Shown here: piece by piece, positions 1-10,956 of the stretch
How positions within the stretch are numbered: position 1 is the first letter of the stretch
How the letters are laid out: each line of letters opens with the position of its first letter
DNA from: Annona cherimola
Lineage: Eukaryota; Streptophyta; Magnoliopsida; Magnoliales; Annonaceae
Length of the DNA: 64,000 nucleotides
Assembly (NCBI GenBank): GCA_030490835.1
Contig: CM059975.1
Location: 8,025,579 to 8,089,578, forward strand
Reading direction: 5' to 3'
Position numbers and translations under genes: made by a program
Notes under the pieces: generated by a model
What the model was told of the DNA's origin: nothing
Database searches by the model: none
What the model saw: only the letters and a program-made list of their open reading frames with translations

Positions 1-1589
1 TTTTTTCCAATTTTTTTGTAGTAGCCTCAAGTCTCTTTTCCTAATTTTCATCACAATATGTTCATTATTTCACTTCGATTTTCACAAATATTATTTAAAA
101 TTCCATTTACAACTTTCCCAAATTTTCTCATAATTTTAATCGTCAAAATCCTATTTTCTTCTATTTATTCTTATATTAATTCACTTTTAAACAACTTTAT
201 TTTTATATATAAAAATAAATTTGGACTTCTGCTTCTTTAAATATTTTCCTTTAATTTTTCTCATATTTTTATAATTTATGTGTATATATTTCCATTTCTC
301 ACACCTTTATAAACTTTCATTCTTCATAAATTTATAATTTTAAACTCATTTAAGCTTCTAAATATTGACTTTAATTTTCTTGGTATTTTTTATAATTTTC
401 TGTATTTTTTTCAAATTTTTCGGTATTTATTTGAGTTTTTTTTTCCACCGCCGGTGGGCCGCTGCTGGCGGGCCGGAACAGTCGGCCAGGCTAGTGGGCT
501 AGATCCTTTGTTAGAAGTTGGGCCAAACTGGATAGTGGGCTGGCTCTGTTTACGTGGACTAAGCTCTTGGGCTTTTGTTTCTGTAGGCTTAAGCTTGGTT
601 TATGGGCTTCTGACTCACTGGGCCTGTTCAGATGGGCTTAGCCCACCAGTCCAGAAGCTTATTCATTTATTCGTTTATTTTCAACGGTCCATATTTTCCA
701 AATAAAATAGCTTATATCTCTCAATATACATATCTGTTTGATTTGAAATTTTAGGGGTAAACTTATAAAATTATATTTTATAATCTAGACGGTCCATTTT
801 TCAAAATAACATCTCTATCATCAGATTTAATATAAAGGGTTTAATAAAGGGTTAATATTAAATATCACTTCAAATAGCCATATAAACTAATTTTTAACAG
901 AATTAATTCATCACATATACTGTAAAATATCTCAAATAATGTTTGTAATGGTTCGGATTATTCTTTTTACATCTATATTTTCCTGTAATTATTTTTTTTG
1001 TGTTTTTCTCTTAAAATACATATTTACTACTCTATATTATGTGTAAAAATCGCTATGTCTAAAAATCTATAAGTCTAATCAATCTAAAATTTTGCAGGCA
1101 AGCTAATCATATAATTATCTTGTTATTGTACGGTCACAATTCTCTGATTATGCTCATAAGTGCGTTTATTTCATCATATATCATTTCATACCCTTTATTT
1201 GGTACTTCTCATTTAAATAAGTAAAATTTCCACATTAAACATTTCAATAATACTTCTGTGACTAATTAGTCATGCTAGAAACATCGTGAATAGTTTAGAT
1301 CTATGAAATAACTTGCGTATAATATAGAATGAATGAGATTTACTGTAAGATGGTTAGACGCAGCTTACAAAAAAAAACTCCTTCTTTCTCGTCGGTCTCT
1401 CTGTTCCTGCGCACCTTCTTCTTCAATTGGCCAAAAACCATCTCACATGTGCCCCTTTTATACTAATCTATATGCTAAACGGCTAGGATTAAATGCTATA
1501 AATCCCACCGTTTATTTATTTATTATTATTTTTTTAAAACTGCTCCCTTGCATGAGCCATGAATCCAATCCGTTTCTTAGAACAGAAAT
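1..1589. other. AT-rich intergenic DNA, no gene recognised
   Basis: This stretch is mostly low-complexity AT-rich DNA. The exception is a short GC-richer block at about 447-650 with repeated GGGCT/GGGCC words. An 83-codon frame runs through that block, but its product is Trp/Leu/Gly-rich, follows the repeated words and resembles no family I know, so I treat it as repeat-derived. I see no promoter or splice structure. Confidence 0.5.
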
Positions 1590-1786
1590 GGATGGCTGTT
1601 ACAAATGGGTTGCTAAACGGGTTGACAAGTTATAAAATCTCAACCCTAATCCATTTATGTAATTAAATGGTTAAACGGTTTGGCGGATCATAATACATTT
1701 ATTCAAAAATTTCGACCCAAACTCATTCATAAACGGGTCGGACGAACGAGTCGATGGGTTAACAATGACCATTAACACCCCTACTT
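1590..1786. repeat. Degenerate hAT-like repeat end (ACCATTAACACCCCTA)
   Basis: Oligopyrimidine and GGGTT/AACCC-type words lead to an end reading ACCATTAACACCCCTA, close to the right end of the element at 4444-4976. Only one end is recognisable. I infer a truncated or decayed non-autonomous hAT-type copy. Confidence 0.4.
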
Positions 1787-1800
1787 CGAGCTTAAGGTTG

Positions 1801-2093
1801 AGTTGGGGGTAGCGTACAGGAAGTAATAAAATTTTTGAAAAAAATGTTTTCGATATAAAATTTTGAAATTAGTAGAAAATAATTTGATATGATAAAAATA
1901 ATGACAAGGGGTAAAGTGAATAAGTTAAAATAGATAAATATATTGTGTACATAATTGTGTGGAAATGATTGTACTTGTATAGAAAATTTTAAAAAAATAA
2001 TTTAAAAATATAGTAGTTGTAAAGAGTAAAAAAAATTTAAATTGAAAATTTTTAGTTGGAAAAAATTTATGATTTACCATACATGCCCTTAAT
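1801..2093 (+). repeat. MITE family M (GGGTGTRTTTGGAAAG type), diverged copy
   Basis: An AT-rich element of about 290 bp. It shares an ordered series of words (TAAAATTTTTTGAAAT, GGGTAAAGTGAATAAG, AAATAGATAAAT, TTGTAAAGAGTAAAA) with copies at about 9647-9915, 13008-13276, 40679-40968, 44549-44813 and, reversed, 53128-53390. Better-preserved copies begin AGGGTGTRTTTGGA and end in a reverse-complement-like YMAAACACCC. It has no coding capacity. Family membership is my inference from word order. Confidence 0.5.
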
Positions 2094-2094
2094 T

Positions 2095-2340
2095 TGTATA
2101 GAAGGCTTGCCATTTGCGAAGAAGCAGATTTATTTTGCTTACGTAAATGTAACCGTCATCCTAAATACTTACTAAAATTTAAAATTCGGAAATGGACTTA
2201 TCCTCTACGTACTGCTAAACAAAACCTTGCCTTTTGTAATGATGAATCGGGCACAGTTGCCGTAGTTTTCCAGTGATATTCAGAATTTTCTTTTAATCGG
2301 ATAAAATTCGAAGTCAGTCAGATATACTATATGCACAGAG
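2095..2340 (+). repeat. Unique-looking repeat shared with 59435-59680
   Basis: About 245 bases match 59435-59680 in the same orientation. Shared words include GCCATTTGCGA, CATCCTAAATACTTACT, AATTCGGAAATGGACTT and TTTTAATC(G/A)GATAAAATT. The two copies lie 57 kb apart, outside the germin cluster on both sides. It looks like a gene or UTR remnant but I cannot identify it. Both copies carry indels and stops in every frame. Confidence 0.55.
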
Positions 2341-2439
2341 CTCAAATTTTGAATGATTTTTTCTTATTTTTTTTTATTAAAAATGTAATTCTCCACTCAT
2401 TCGCTACAGCGGATATATTTTAGGTTTCACTATAAAAAT

Positions 2440-2738
2440 TTTGATTTTTGGCAAAAATTTTCCATGCAAAATGTTAAAATTTGATTGTTAAAAAGTTGGT
2501 TGTTAATAATTTGTGGCATATTTCATATAACAATCATAAAGAAGAAATTTTTTGAGCCCCATTAAGAAGAAATTTGATTGCCAATAATTCATAATTTTTG
2601 TATTTAAGCAAAGAAATTTGATTTGATTGTCAAAACATTATTATAAATTAAAAATTTTATTAATGAAAGTATCACTATAAGTAAAGAAAAATTTTTGTCT
2701 ATAAAAGTAGCAGCTTAAACAAGAAAAATTTTCATGCA
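2440..2738. repeat. AT-rich dispersed repeat, inverted relative at about 57340-57660
   Basis: Words such as AAGAAGAAATTTGATTGCCAA, AAAGTATCACTATAAGTAAAGAAAAATTTTTGTCTA and TTTGATTGT recur as reverse complements at about 57340-57660. In both places the repeat sits beside a copy of the fold-back family described below, in mirrored order. There are no coding features. Confidence 0.4.
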
Positions 2739-2740
2739 TA

Positions 2741-3115
2741 TATATAGAGGAATATTCAAGTGCAACGCCACGCTGAAATGAGCCCCACACGGTAATCAAA
2801 TTATAATTTACTCCACCCATTATATTTAGAATAATGTATTATATTACCATATCAATTTTTATCTCAATTGAATATGTGTATGGATCCCATCTAAAAATGG
2901 TACAAATTCAAGGTAATAAAATAATTTAATTTAAATAGCAACTTTAAAGTGATTTTTTCAACATGTAAACCATTTGTTATAAAATTTATATATGGATAAA
3001 TGATTGTATAATATTTTATCGCATTCTAATATGTATAGAGCCTAAAAATGGGCAAATATATCATTGTCTGGTGCAGTGCAAAGGCGCTGCACTGGAACAG
3101 CTCTCATATCTATAT
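2741..3115. repeat. Fold-back family element, single arm (A)
   Basis: Starts near GAATATTCAAGTGCAACGCC and ends near GGCGCTGCACTGGAACAGC. The internal word series (CTCCACCCATTATATTTAGAATAATGTATT, ATTTTTATCTCAATTG, AATGGTACAAATTCAAGGTAATAAAATA) is shared with elements at 3116-3440, 3450-4140, 43170-44447 and 56860-57200. It is non-coding. The GGTGCA/TGCACC words near the ends are typical of the family. Confidence 0.55.
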
Positions 3116-3440
3116 ATATATGAGAAAATAATCAAGTGCATTCGGACCTGTGCACTATGGGACCCATTTCATCATGAATGAGAAATCTACTCCACCAATT
3201 GTATTTAGAATTATTCACTTTATTAACATTTCAATTTTCACCCAAATCCAACATGTGTATACGTCCTTTCTTAAAATGGTACAAAATGAACGTAATAAAA
3301 TAGTTTAATATAAATATCAAGTTTAAAGTAGCATTTTCAACATCTAAACTGTTTAAAATATGATTGTTATATGGATAAATGATTTTATAAAGTTTCATTA
3401 CATTTTAATATATGTGGGGCCCGTCTACATAGGATAGGTC
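3116..3440. repeat. Fold-back family element, single arm (B)
   Basis: A second, adjacent copy of the same family. It opens with CAAGTGCATTCGGACC and carries the shared core (CTCCACCAATTGTATTTAGAAT, CAATTTTCACCCAAATC, AAATGGTACAAAATGAACGTAATAAAATAG). It ends near ATGTGGGGCCCGTCTACAT and a short G-tract. No coding capacity. Confidence 0.5.
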
Positions 3441-3449
3441 TCATATATG

Positions 3450-4140
3450 TGGGGGGGGGGAGGGGTTATATTCAAATACGGCGTCACTACATCGTAATTA
3501 CAGTGTAGTGGCACTAAAATAGGCCTCACATGATGATCAAATTATAATCTACTCCACCTATTGTATTTAAAATAATATATTCTATTATCATATCAATTTT
3601 CATCCCAATCGGACATGTATAGACCCCATCTGAAAATTGTACAAATTTAATGTAATAAAATAGTTTGATGTAAATAACAACTTTAAAATAGTTTTTTCAA
3701 TATGTAAAATATTTGCTACAAAATTATATATAGATAAATGATTATATAAAATTTTATTGCATTTGCACCGGAACGCAATTGCACCTGAATAGTAGTGCAG
3801 TTGGCCAAAAATAAGTCTCACACAGATTAGAATACAATTAAACTTTATACAATTATTTATCTATATAAAAATTTTATAAACAATAGTATATACGTTGAAA
3901 AAACTACTTTAAAATTGTTATTTACATCAAGCTATTTTATTATGTTGAATTTGTACCATTTTCAGATGGGGTACATACACATATCCGATTGGGATGAAAA
4001 TTGGTGTGGTAATATAATACATCATTCTAAATATAATGGGTAGAGTAGATTATAATTTTATGATCATGTGAATCCCATTTTAGTGCAACTGTACCGTCAT
4101 TACAGTACAGTTGTACTGCACCTAAATATTCGTCTATATA
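3450..4140. repeat. Fold-back element with two long inverted arms (C)
   Basis: The left arm (about 3455-3770) and right arm (about 3835-4140) are diverged reverse complements. The left reads TCACATGATGATCAAATTATAATCTACTCC and CATCCCAATCGGACATG. The right contains the reverse complements GATTGGGATGAAAATTGG and GTAGATTATAATTTTATGATCATGTG. About 60 bases between the arms contain TGCACCGGAACGCAATTGCACC, which resembles a family terminus, so the structure may be two head-to-head copies rather than one element. No ORF spans it. Confidence 0.6.
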
Positions 4141-4435
4141 TATTTACCTTGCTAATAAAGATTTCGGCCAAATAGGCTTTGAATGTCTCCGGTTGGTTGA
4201 TTCGTGTTAAATAAATCATTTTAAAACAAACACCCTAACAAATCTTCTTTGCAAATTTAAGAATATGTAAAAATGGTACAAAAAAGTAATAACATTGGAA
4301 AAACAACTCTATATACATCCAAACAACTACATTGTACCATTAACATTTTGGATATATTCAGAGTTGTCATATGGCAGAAATTGGCAATGCAGACTCCACT
4401 TTTCCATTAAATGCACCCATATGTAGGGCTAGCTC
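4141..4435. other. Intergenic, nothing recognised
   Basis: No coding frame, repeat boundary or regulatory signal could be supported here. Confidence 0.4.
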
Positions 4436-4443
4436 ATTAGAAG

Positions 4444-4976
4444 TATGAGTGTTAATGGATCGGGTTAAACGAATTAGAGTTTAATTCTAATTCTAACATA
4501 TTTAAACTATCTTAACCCTAATACATTTATTAACCTATTTAAAAACCTCGACTAAACTCATTTACAATCCATTTAAGATGACTTGAAAGGCCTAGACTGC
4601 AGCAGATAATGATCTCACAGAGAAAGACAAGAGAGTATTTTCAGTGTAGGGAAAATGAAAATATGGTAACAACAAAAAAATGAAATCAATACAGCAATGG
4701 GAAAATGGAAATTAGGCATTGAGAGAAATAACTAAAGAATTTACATATATATTAAACATCAATCTGTTAAACGCGTTAAACATGTTAAATGGGTTAAACG
4801 GATTACTAAATAGGTTGACAGATTGTAAAATATCAATCCTAATTCATTTATTTAATTAAATAGTTGAACAAGTTTGTAGCTCATAAACTATTTATTGAAA
4901 AATTTTAATCCAAACTTATTTATAAATGAGTTAGCCGAGCGAGTTGATGGATTGACCATGACCATTAATACCCCTA
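4444..4976. mobile_element. Non-autonomous hAT-like element (533 bp)
   Basis: The left end TATGAGTGTTAATGG and the right end CCATTAATACCCCTA are inverted over about 15 bases. The flanking octamers ATTAGAAG and CTTACAAG agree at 6 of 8 positions, consistent with an aged 8-bp target duplication, the hAT signature. The interior is AT-rich with degenerate GGGTT/AACCC words and no transposase. Related sequence lies at 1590-1786, about 52505-53080 and 61340-61905. Confidence 0.5.
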
Positions 4977-4989
4977 CTTACAAGAAAAT

Positions 4990-5290
4990 GCAGTATATGT
5001 AACAACTTTTTGCAGCCAAAGATTTTGCTACATTTGATCAAATGTAGCTAACTCTCATGTTAACTACAACCAAAAGTTTATTATTATTTGCAGTCAAATT
5101 TTAGTAACTACTTTAAAATTTATTTGGTTGTGATGTAAAAAATAATTGTGTTTAACCAAATATAACTACTCAAAAGCAACCAATTATCTACAACGAAACA
5201 TTAAATGTATATATAATGAAACTAAATATACATTATATGTAGCCAAAAGTTGACTACATTAAGTTAGATTTGTTGTAGAGAGCTAAACAC
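4990..5290. repeat. Possible MITE with GTAGCCAAAAGTTGACTACA words
   Basis: Words resembling the ends of CACTA-derived MITEs occur near both margins: GCAGCCAAAGATTTTGCTACA on the left, and GTAGCCAAAAGTTGACTACA followed by TTTGTTGTAG on the right. Exact ends and a target duplication could not be set. No coding frame. Confidence 0.3.
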
Positions 5291-5930
5291 CATGTCAACA
5301 AACACGTGAAGGCAAATTATAGAAGTGTTGTGCTCAGTTGAATCCCAACTGAAGAAATGCTTATTTTGGGCTGCGCTAATCTGATTTTATTAGATCTAAA
5401 CCATCCAATGTGTTTAATGCATCATATTTAGTTAGAAAGTAAAAAAAAAAAAAAAATCACCATATGAAATGATCGCACTATAAAATAAAATGAAAATCAT
5501 TTTACACTATATATAAACATTTAAAAAAAATTATACCAAGTTTGGTCCATCTATATGTATTTTTATACAAAATGTCGTTAGAGATTTCACAAAACGACGT
5601 TGGCATGGTCTAAACTGAGTGTCTCCTGTCACTGGATCACTTCCAATCATAAAAGGCAAAAAAGAAGTAAGCGCATGGGGAGATCAATGGATCGAAGACC
5701 TCCTTGCCAGCTCTAAGGATTTGTTCTTTTGTCACTGCCCAACTGAGTCATAGCATAGGGCAGTGTAAGATAAGATTACTAGAGAGAATGTCTGATGGTC
5801 TTGCCTTGTAACAATTAGCCATTGCCACAAGTCATCTACCTCCTAGATCCAGAGCAAACAACCAACATCTCTCACCCATTCTCAACGGGGGATATGCATT
5901 GCTCTGTCCATCTTCCAATAACATATGCAG
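5291..5930. other. Intergenic, no gene recognised
   Basis: Mixed AT-rich sequence. The part from about 5600 is less AT-biased and may hold an old gene fragment, but stops occur in all frames and no family is recognisable. Confidence 0.35.
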
Positions 5931-5934
5931 CCGG

Positions 5935-6860
5935 CCAGATCACATAGGCTTCTATTTGGGTGGGAAGGGGGACCAAGGAGACTTCCAACTGCAACATTTT
6001 GGGTGGGAATTAAATCCATGCGATGCTACCAAAATTAACAGACCCCATCAAATTTTCAAATATTTTTTTTATCGACAGCCTATACTCTGCCCGTCCCTCA
6101 AGGTTACACTACGTCATTCCAACAATCATTTTGGTTACATTAGCTACGTTGTTGCTGATGTCATGTTGTCGCTAATGCAAACTATGCGCGCAAATATTGA
6201 ACACAGCTAAGAGTGATAGGACCACTCGCTTCTTAATTCTTTAATCTTTCCAATTAAATAAAGTTTAATCTTTTATATATTCAAAATATTTTTATTAATC
6301 GAGAGCCTATATAATTTTCCTTTCCAACGATACCAGCATTGAACATGCCTACTTTTGATGGGACACTTAATTCCTTTTTTTAAAGGTGTACCAAATATAT
6401 TGACCACGCGTCTGGCATATGCTTCTGGATGTCCATAGCTCGTTCTTGGGCATGGGTTCAACGATCTATTAGGTGTACCAAATGTTGTAGTCGTTAATTA
6501 GAAGCCATAGCAGCTTAAACAATAAGAATGATTTACAGCTATTAGACTAATTGCAGACCATTTCAACAACGTCTCGAAATTCAACTGTAGTCTATCGCGA
6601 CAAATTCAACTCTAGACTGGTTCCTGAAATGGAGTTCATGTGATCTAGCTAATCTCCCAAGCAGGTGATCAGTAGGACTCCTAGAGAGATTGTTTTGATT
6701 ATCAATACCACGGATCCATGTCCGCATAGGCCTCCACTTGTTCCAGGAAACTTTCCGTGTTTTTTTAATTTCCAAAAATTGATTTTGGCTGACATTAATT
6801 TCATTCAAATATCAGAAAATACCCATATTCATGCAATTAGAAAATAAATCAATTTTAGGC
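5935..6860. repeat. Segmental duplication block X, copy 1
   Basis: About 0.93 kb matching 50738-51680 closely and 40490-41350 loosely. Shared words include GATCACATAGGCTTCTATT, GTTACACTACGTCATT, TCTGGCATATGCTTCTGGAT and CACTTGTTCCAGGAAACTTT. In this copy X lies downstream of GLP1 (on its 3' side). In the 50.7 kb copy it lies upstream of GLP3, so the blocks have been reordered. Its 60-100 codon frames are not conserved between copies, so I do not call genes. Confidence 0.8.
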
Positions 6861-6954
6861 TTTTAGCTAGCTGTTTACAAGTTCATCACTAGCTGGCCAC
6901 GTACAATTATTATAAGTATAGTGAATTCATAGCAACCACTTAGCATGATATTGC

Positions 6955-6960
6955 TTTATT
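6955..6960 (-). terminator. Putative poly(A) signal of GLP1
   Basis: AATAAA read on the minus strand about 50 bases past the GLP1 stop codon. GLP2 (35733-35738) and GLP3 (48710-48715) have the same signal at a similar distance. Confidence 0.5.
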
Positions 6961-7009
6961 TAGACCAACAATCAAATACGTCAACAGCTAGCTGTTTGCG
7001 AGTTCATCA

Positions 7010-7893
7010 CTAGCTGCCCATCTGGAACGGTGCTTGCAGCAAATCAATGATTTTCTTGTCCACCTGGAAAGCCCGGGCCAGGATGTCGTCTGAGATGGGC
7101 GGCTTTGAACCAAAGACAGCGTTGGCGATGGTGATGACCCCTGGATTCTGGCTGCTCAGACCAGCGATAGCGACTGCATTGCCGTGGCCTATATTCACCT
7201 GGAAGTGAATGAGTCCAATGGGAAAGACGAAGACGTCGCCCGGCTGGAGGACCTTGGTGATGAGTCGATTGTCGGGGTTGGAAGTGACGAAGCCAACGAA
7301 GAGGGTTCCTTCAAGGACTGTCAATATCTCAGTGGCGCGAGGGTGGGTGTGGGGAGGATTTTGGCCACCGTACGGTGCATAGTCAATTCGAACAAGGGAG
7401 ATGCCAAGCGTGTTGAGTCCCGCTAGCTGGTTCACCGTCACTTGGGTCACGTTGGATCCAACCTTACTTGTTGTTGTGTCCCCAGGTACGTTCAGACCCG
7501 GGAAGAAGAAATCGTCAGCCACGACTTCATTTGGGTCTTTGCAGATAAACCCATTCACGAGCACTGCATTAAGGTAACTAAGCACGTCAAAATTAAGTTC
7601 TCGAATATTCCACGTATATGCATGCATTTTGGGCTGTCATCAAATCCTAATGGGCAACGGCAATCACCGAAGCCAATCTCTGAATTGTGAACTGATTTGA
7701 AGTCCATCAGTCCTAAGTTTCTGACATTAAGGGCGTCCTAATTAATTAAATAATTACCTGGAGGATTTTTGTTGATGGCTACACAGAAGTCCTGCAAGGG
7801 CCTAGGGTCCCCAGCGTAAGCGTGAGATGCAAATAAGGAAAGCAGGGCAAGGCCGAACACGAGGACGACGCCAGAAGCCATAATCCGCAACAT
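7010..7893 (-). CDS. Germin-like protein GLP1 (secreted cupin), two exons
   Basis: Exon 1 is 7758-7893 and exon 2 is 7010-7563, joined across a 194-base GT-AG intron in phase 1, giving 229 residues. A second Met at residue 5 would give 225. Residues 1-27 form a hydrophobic signal peptide ending SHAYA. The mature protein starts [10 protein letters not shown]; Cys37 and Cys53 match the conserved germin disulfide spacing. The cupin barrel carries His117, His119 and Glu124 ([10 protein letters not shown]) and His165 ([10 protein letters not shown]), the complete Mn-binding set. Asn83-Val-Thr is a glycosylation sequon. Germins assemble in the cell wall; members act as oxalate oxidase, superoxide dismutase or nucleotide-sugar pyrophosphatase, and sequence alone does not say which. 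Length and motifs are normal for the family. A TATA box lies upstream at 7979-7986. The head of the gene resembles GLP3; the tail differs (PFQMGS). Confidence 0.95.
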
Positions 7894-7978
7894 TATCGTC
7901 TCGAGCTAGAGAGGTGAAGAAGAACAAGTAAGAAATGAGAATATGGATTTGTGTGGAAAAGTAGCTGCAAAGAACACA

Positions 7979-7986
7979 TATTTATA
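7979..7986 (-). promoter_or_regulatory. TATA box of GLP1
   Basis: TATAAATA on the minus strand, about 90 bases before the first ATG. The surrounding 300 bases are conserved in front of GLP3 (TATA at 49735-49742) and are duplicated without a gene at 11270-11570. Confidence 0.65.
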
Positions 7987-8483
7987 GACGCGTACACACA
8001 TGGTAGCCAGATTGATTAATTCATTAGTAGTTTGACGTTTACTATTATTGTTGAAGTGGTCAGATGCTTAGCGCGTGGTCTAATACATATATTTGGTGGT
8101 TCAATTTATTTATTAGAGTGAAAATTGAAAAAGTCCGGCAAAAGCCGTCTATGATTCAAGCCGCTTCCGCTTCTTAAACTACTACTATGGAATACATTGC
8201 CTATTGCCTATTGTTGCCTATTGGCAGCAACAGTTAATTAATGCGTGGATTAATTAATTGAAATTAATGGAAGATGAAAACAATATTTTTTGGTCACTTG
8301 GCTTGCATATATCCACTCCCAACCTATAACTATCGGAGAGTAAAGCAGAAAAACACACGATAAAGCTAGAAAAATTCGTTTTGAAAAAGCTGTTTTTTTC
8401 ACTAACGCAAATTTTAATTGAGATGACTTTTGGTACTTACCTGTATACATAATGTTGAAACTAATGAACGGTTAGATTTTTCT

Positions 8484-8882
8484 GAGCATGATGATATATA
8501 TCATGATATATTTTAAGCTAAAATACAGCATTCATTTATTTTATTTTTATTTGCTTTTTTCTTCGTCGGCATGCTTTCCTAAGTGCATTTAATCTATATA
8601 CCAATTTTGCCATTTTAGAATACTTGTACATATTTGTTTTTTATTTTAAAAAAATTATCAATTTCGAAGGCATTTAAGTCATTTTTCACCCCTTAAAACT
8701 TGATTTCTAAAAATAAAAAACAAATGCGTAAACTATTTTTAAATGGAAAAATTTGGTACATAGATAGAATATACTAAGAAAAATATGCTTATAAAGAAAA
8801 ATTAAAAAATATAATTAGTTATAAAAATAAATAAATTTTGCATTTTAACTTAAAATACATCATGATGTATATAATCATGCTC
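8484..8882. mobile_element. MITE with about 43-bp inverted ends (GAGCATGAT...)
   Basis: The left end GAGCATGATGATATATATCATGAT and the right end, read in reverse as GAGCATGATTATATACATCATGAT, remain matched through TATTTTAAG(C/T)TAAAAT. The ends are themselves partly palindromic. The flanks are T-rich (ATTTTTCT and ATTTTTTT), possibly an 8-bp duplication. The corresponding stretch in the 50.2 kb copy of block Y lacks the element. Non-coding interior. Confidence 0.6.
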
Positions 8883-9172
8883 CATTTTTTTAGTCACTAA
8901 GATAGGACCAAACATAACAAAATACCAATTGACTTGGTGCATTTTGCAGCACTAAAATGTTTCCCAACCTAAAAACACTAGTCTAAGTATTAGATATATA
9001 AACTCAAATTGCAAAAAATTAATTAATACTGCTTAATAATGAAGTGCACAAGAGAAAAACAAGGATAAAGTAAATTTCTGGCAAATACCTATAGATGATT
9101 GGATAATTCCAGTTTGTAGGAAAGGAATTTCAAGAATATTCATTTTGCAAAAGCGGGATTCACACATACCTT

Positions 9173-9530
9173 CACTACATATAACAAAAGTTGACATTTG
9201 CAACCATTATTGGCAACGAATCTAAAGTTTGTTTTTTCAACTAAATAACAATTATTTAATCTAACACTTGTTAGCAACAATAGTTAATTTTAAATGGGTT
9301 TTTAGGAAATATTGTTAGAAAAATTGGATCATTGTTAAGACATTTGTAAAAAAACAGTAAAAATTGTAAGAATATCTCAGAGCCTGATTATAACATCAAG
9401 TTAAAATGACGTAACATATGAAATCAAAAAAAATTAGCAAAAAAACTTATTTATATTATTAAATAATTTTGTTACCACAAAAATATTAAGTATCTTCAAA
9501 TTTTGGTTATAAAATATTAGTTTTCTAGTG
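9173..9530. mobile_element. CACTA-like MITE (358 bp)
   Basis: Starts CACTACATATAACAAAAG and ends GTTTTCTAGTG, so both termini read CACTA on one strand or the other, as in CACTA (En/Spm) derivatives. The interior is AT-rich and non-coding. A clear 3-bp target duplication is not visible. Copies lie in the other Y blocks at 12534-12891 and 42771-43128. Confidence 0.45.
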
Positions 9531-9646
9531 GTTATGGCAATTTAAGAGTTGATATATATCTTTCCATCATATACATTCTTTTTCATTATAATCTTCTCCT
9601 TTATCCAAACAACCACTGGCGAATTGAAATTAGTTTGAGGCAAATT

Positions 9647-9915
9647 AGGGTGTATTTGGAAAGTGGAAAAATTTTGAACAAAAAATTCTTGGTATAAAAT
9701 TTTTTGAAATAATATAAAATTTATGATAGGGGTAATTATGAAGAGTAAAACGAATAAGTAAAAATAAATAGGTTAGTTATATGTGTAGTTGTTAAAAATA
9801 ATTTAAAAGTAGAATAGTTGTATAGGAAAATATGAATAAATAATTTAAAATAGTATAATTGCAAAGAGTGAAATGTTTTAATTTAAAAAATTTTATGTTT
9901 ATCTAAATTCACCCT
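9647..9915 (+). repeat. MITE family M copy in block Y
   Basis: Opens AGGGTGTATTTGGAAAG and closes TATCTAAATTCACCCT, giving short, imperfect inverted ends. The interior is AT-rich and non-coding. Same family as 1801-2093. Confidence 0.55.
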
Positions 9916-9924
9916 CGGATTAAA

Positions 9925-10275
9925 ACTTTTTAGCACTCCAACTCATCTGTATGACATGTTTAACACATTAAATAAATGGATTGATTATGAGTTGAGCTTG
10001 TCGAACCCATCAATACGATTATCCAATCCATTTAAACTCGACAACCCATATAAACTCAAAAAGGTAAAAGAGTATCAATATTCCGATTAAAAATAAATAT
10101 CAAAATTGAAATTTTAAATTGGAGTTACTAACATTAGAATTCTTTGTTGATTATTCACAATTATATCTAAATAGTATCAGTTTTATTTTATTATTCAACA
10201 CATTTCCACCAATTAGCAACCTGTTAATATCCCGCAACGTAACCCGTTTATGTTAAGTGTATTACGTTAAGTGGC
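9925..10275. repeat. Degenerate hAT-like relic in block Y
   Basis: Contains the words typical of the 4444-4976 family (AACCCATCAATACGATTATCCAATCCATTTAAACTC, GTAACCCGTTTATGTTAAGTG), but the ends are not recognisable. Present at equivalent positions in the 11.27 and 41.8 kb Y blocks. Confidence 0.35.
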
Positions 10276-10658
10276 TCAAAAAAAATGTATAGCGATCTGT
10301 CTATTTTGTTGTAACAGCCATAACTCTTCCTTTGATCCAACGCATCCGAATCTCACTTCTACATGCGTGCTAGATCTTCATTTCTTAACTGTGCTTAGCT
10401 GGGTTAAGATAATCTACACCCGACCCGGGTCCCAGTTTAGTTGATCTAACTTCCCAAATTTCCTTTGGAAACAAATCACTGATTCTCTTTATCTATTTCT
10501 TAATTTAATTAATGAAGCAGACCTGATCTTAATTAACTAATGAATTACTTTAAAGGACATAAAAATGGGTACCCAAAAGAATAGTACTGCTGTCGCATAA
10601 TCTAAGTTAGGTGGAGTTTTGGCATCATATGGCCTTATAACCAGTAAAATACAGCTGG

Positions 10659-10956
10659 CTTGTCACTTTCAACCCTGACGATCATCTCATAACCAACCTC
10701 CTCCACGGCTCCATCCTAGCGATGTCTTCGTCTTTTGGTTTTTCCCTTGGCCTCATTCACTTCCAACATGCCATAGCCAGGACAAAATCGCAATCTGGTT
10801 TCGAATCCAATGCCTTGCATTGGGTTTTGGTTTGTATATAAATAAAAAATTAAGCCGTTGCACTTGCTAGTCTGAGCTGCGTGTGACTGATCTGCTTTTC
10901 AGGTGGACCAGAAAGTGATTGATCTGCTTCAAGCTTCATTCCAGACGACTCGCTAG
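10659..10956 (+). pseudogene. Germin-like protein relic (exon 2, plus strand), Y copy 1
   Basis: A plus-strand frame resembles the second half of the GLP cupin exon: VTFNPDDHLITN for [12 protein letters not shown], then GFSLGLIHFQ for [10 protein letters not shown], then a stop. It resumes at about 10898 with FQVDQKVIDLLQASFQTT and a stop. Sequence equivalent to about 30 residues between the two parts is missing or scrambled, the first metal-binding box is absent, and no exon 1 is near. It faces the minus-strand GLP genes. I infer a dead paralogue carried along by duplication of block Y. Confidence 0.8.

Noticed and set aside
454..705. 83-codon frame near the window start
   Set aside because: It follows repeated GGGCT/GGGCC words, and its Trp/Leu/Gly-rich product looks repeat-derived.
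8250..8450. 66-codon minus-strand frame (MYTGKYQKSSQLKF...) found again at 11611-11811 and, altered, at 50005-50205
   Set aside because: It is preserved only because the Y blocks are recent duplicates. The changes in the 50 kb copy are mostly amino-acid replacements, and the 41.9 kb copy is frame-broken, so there is no sign of selection.
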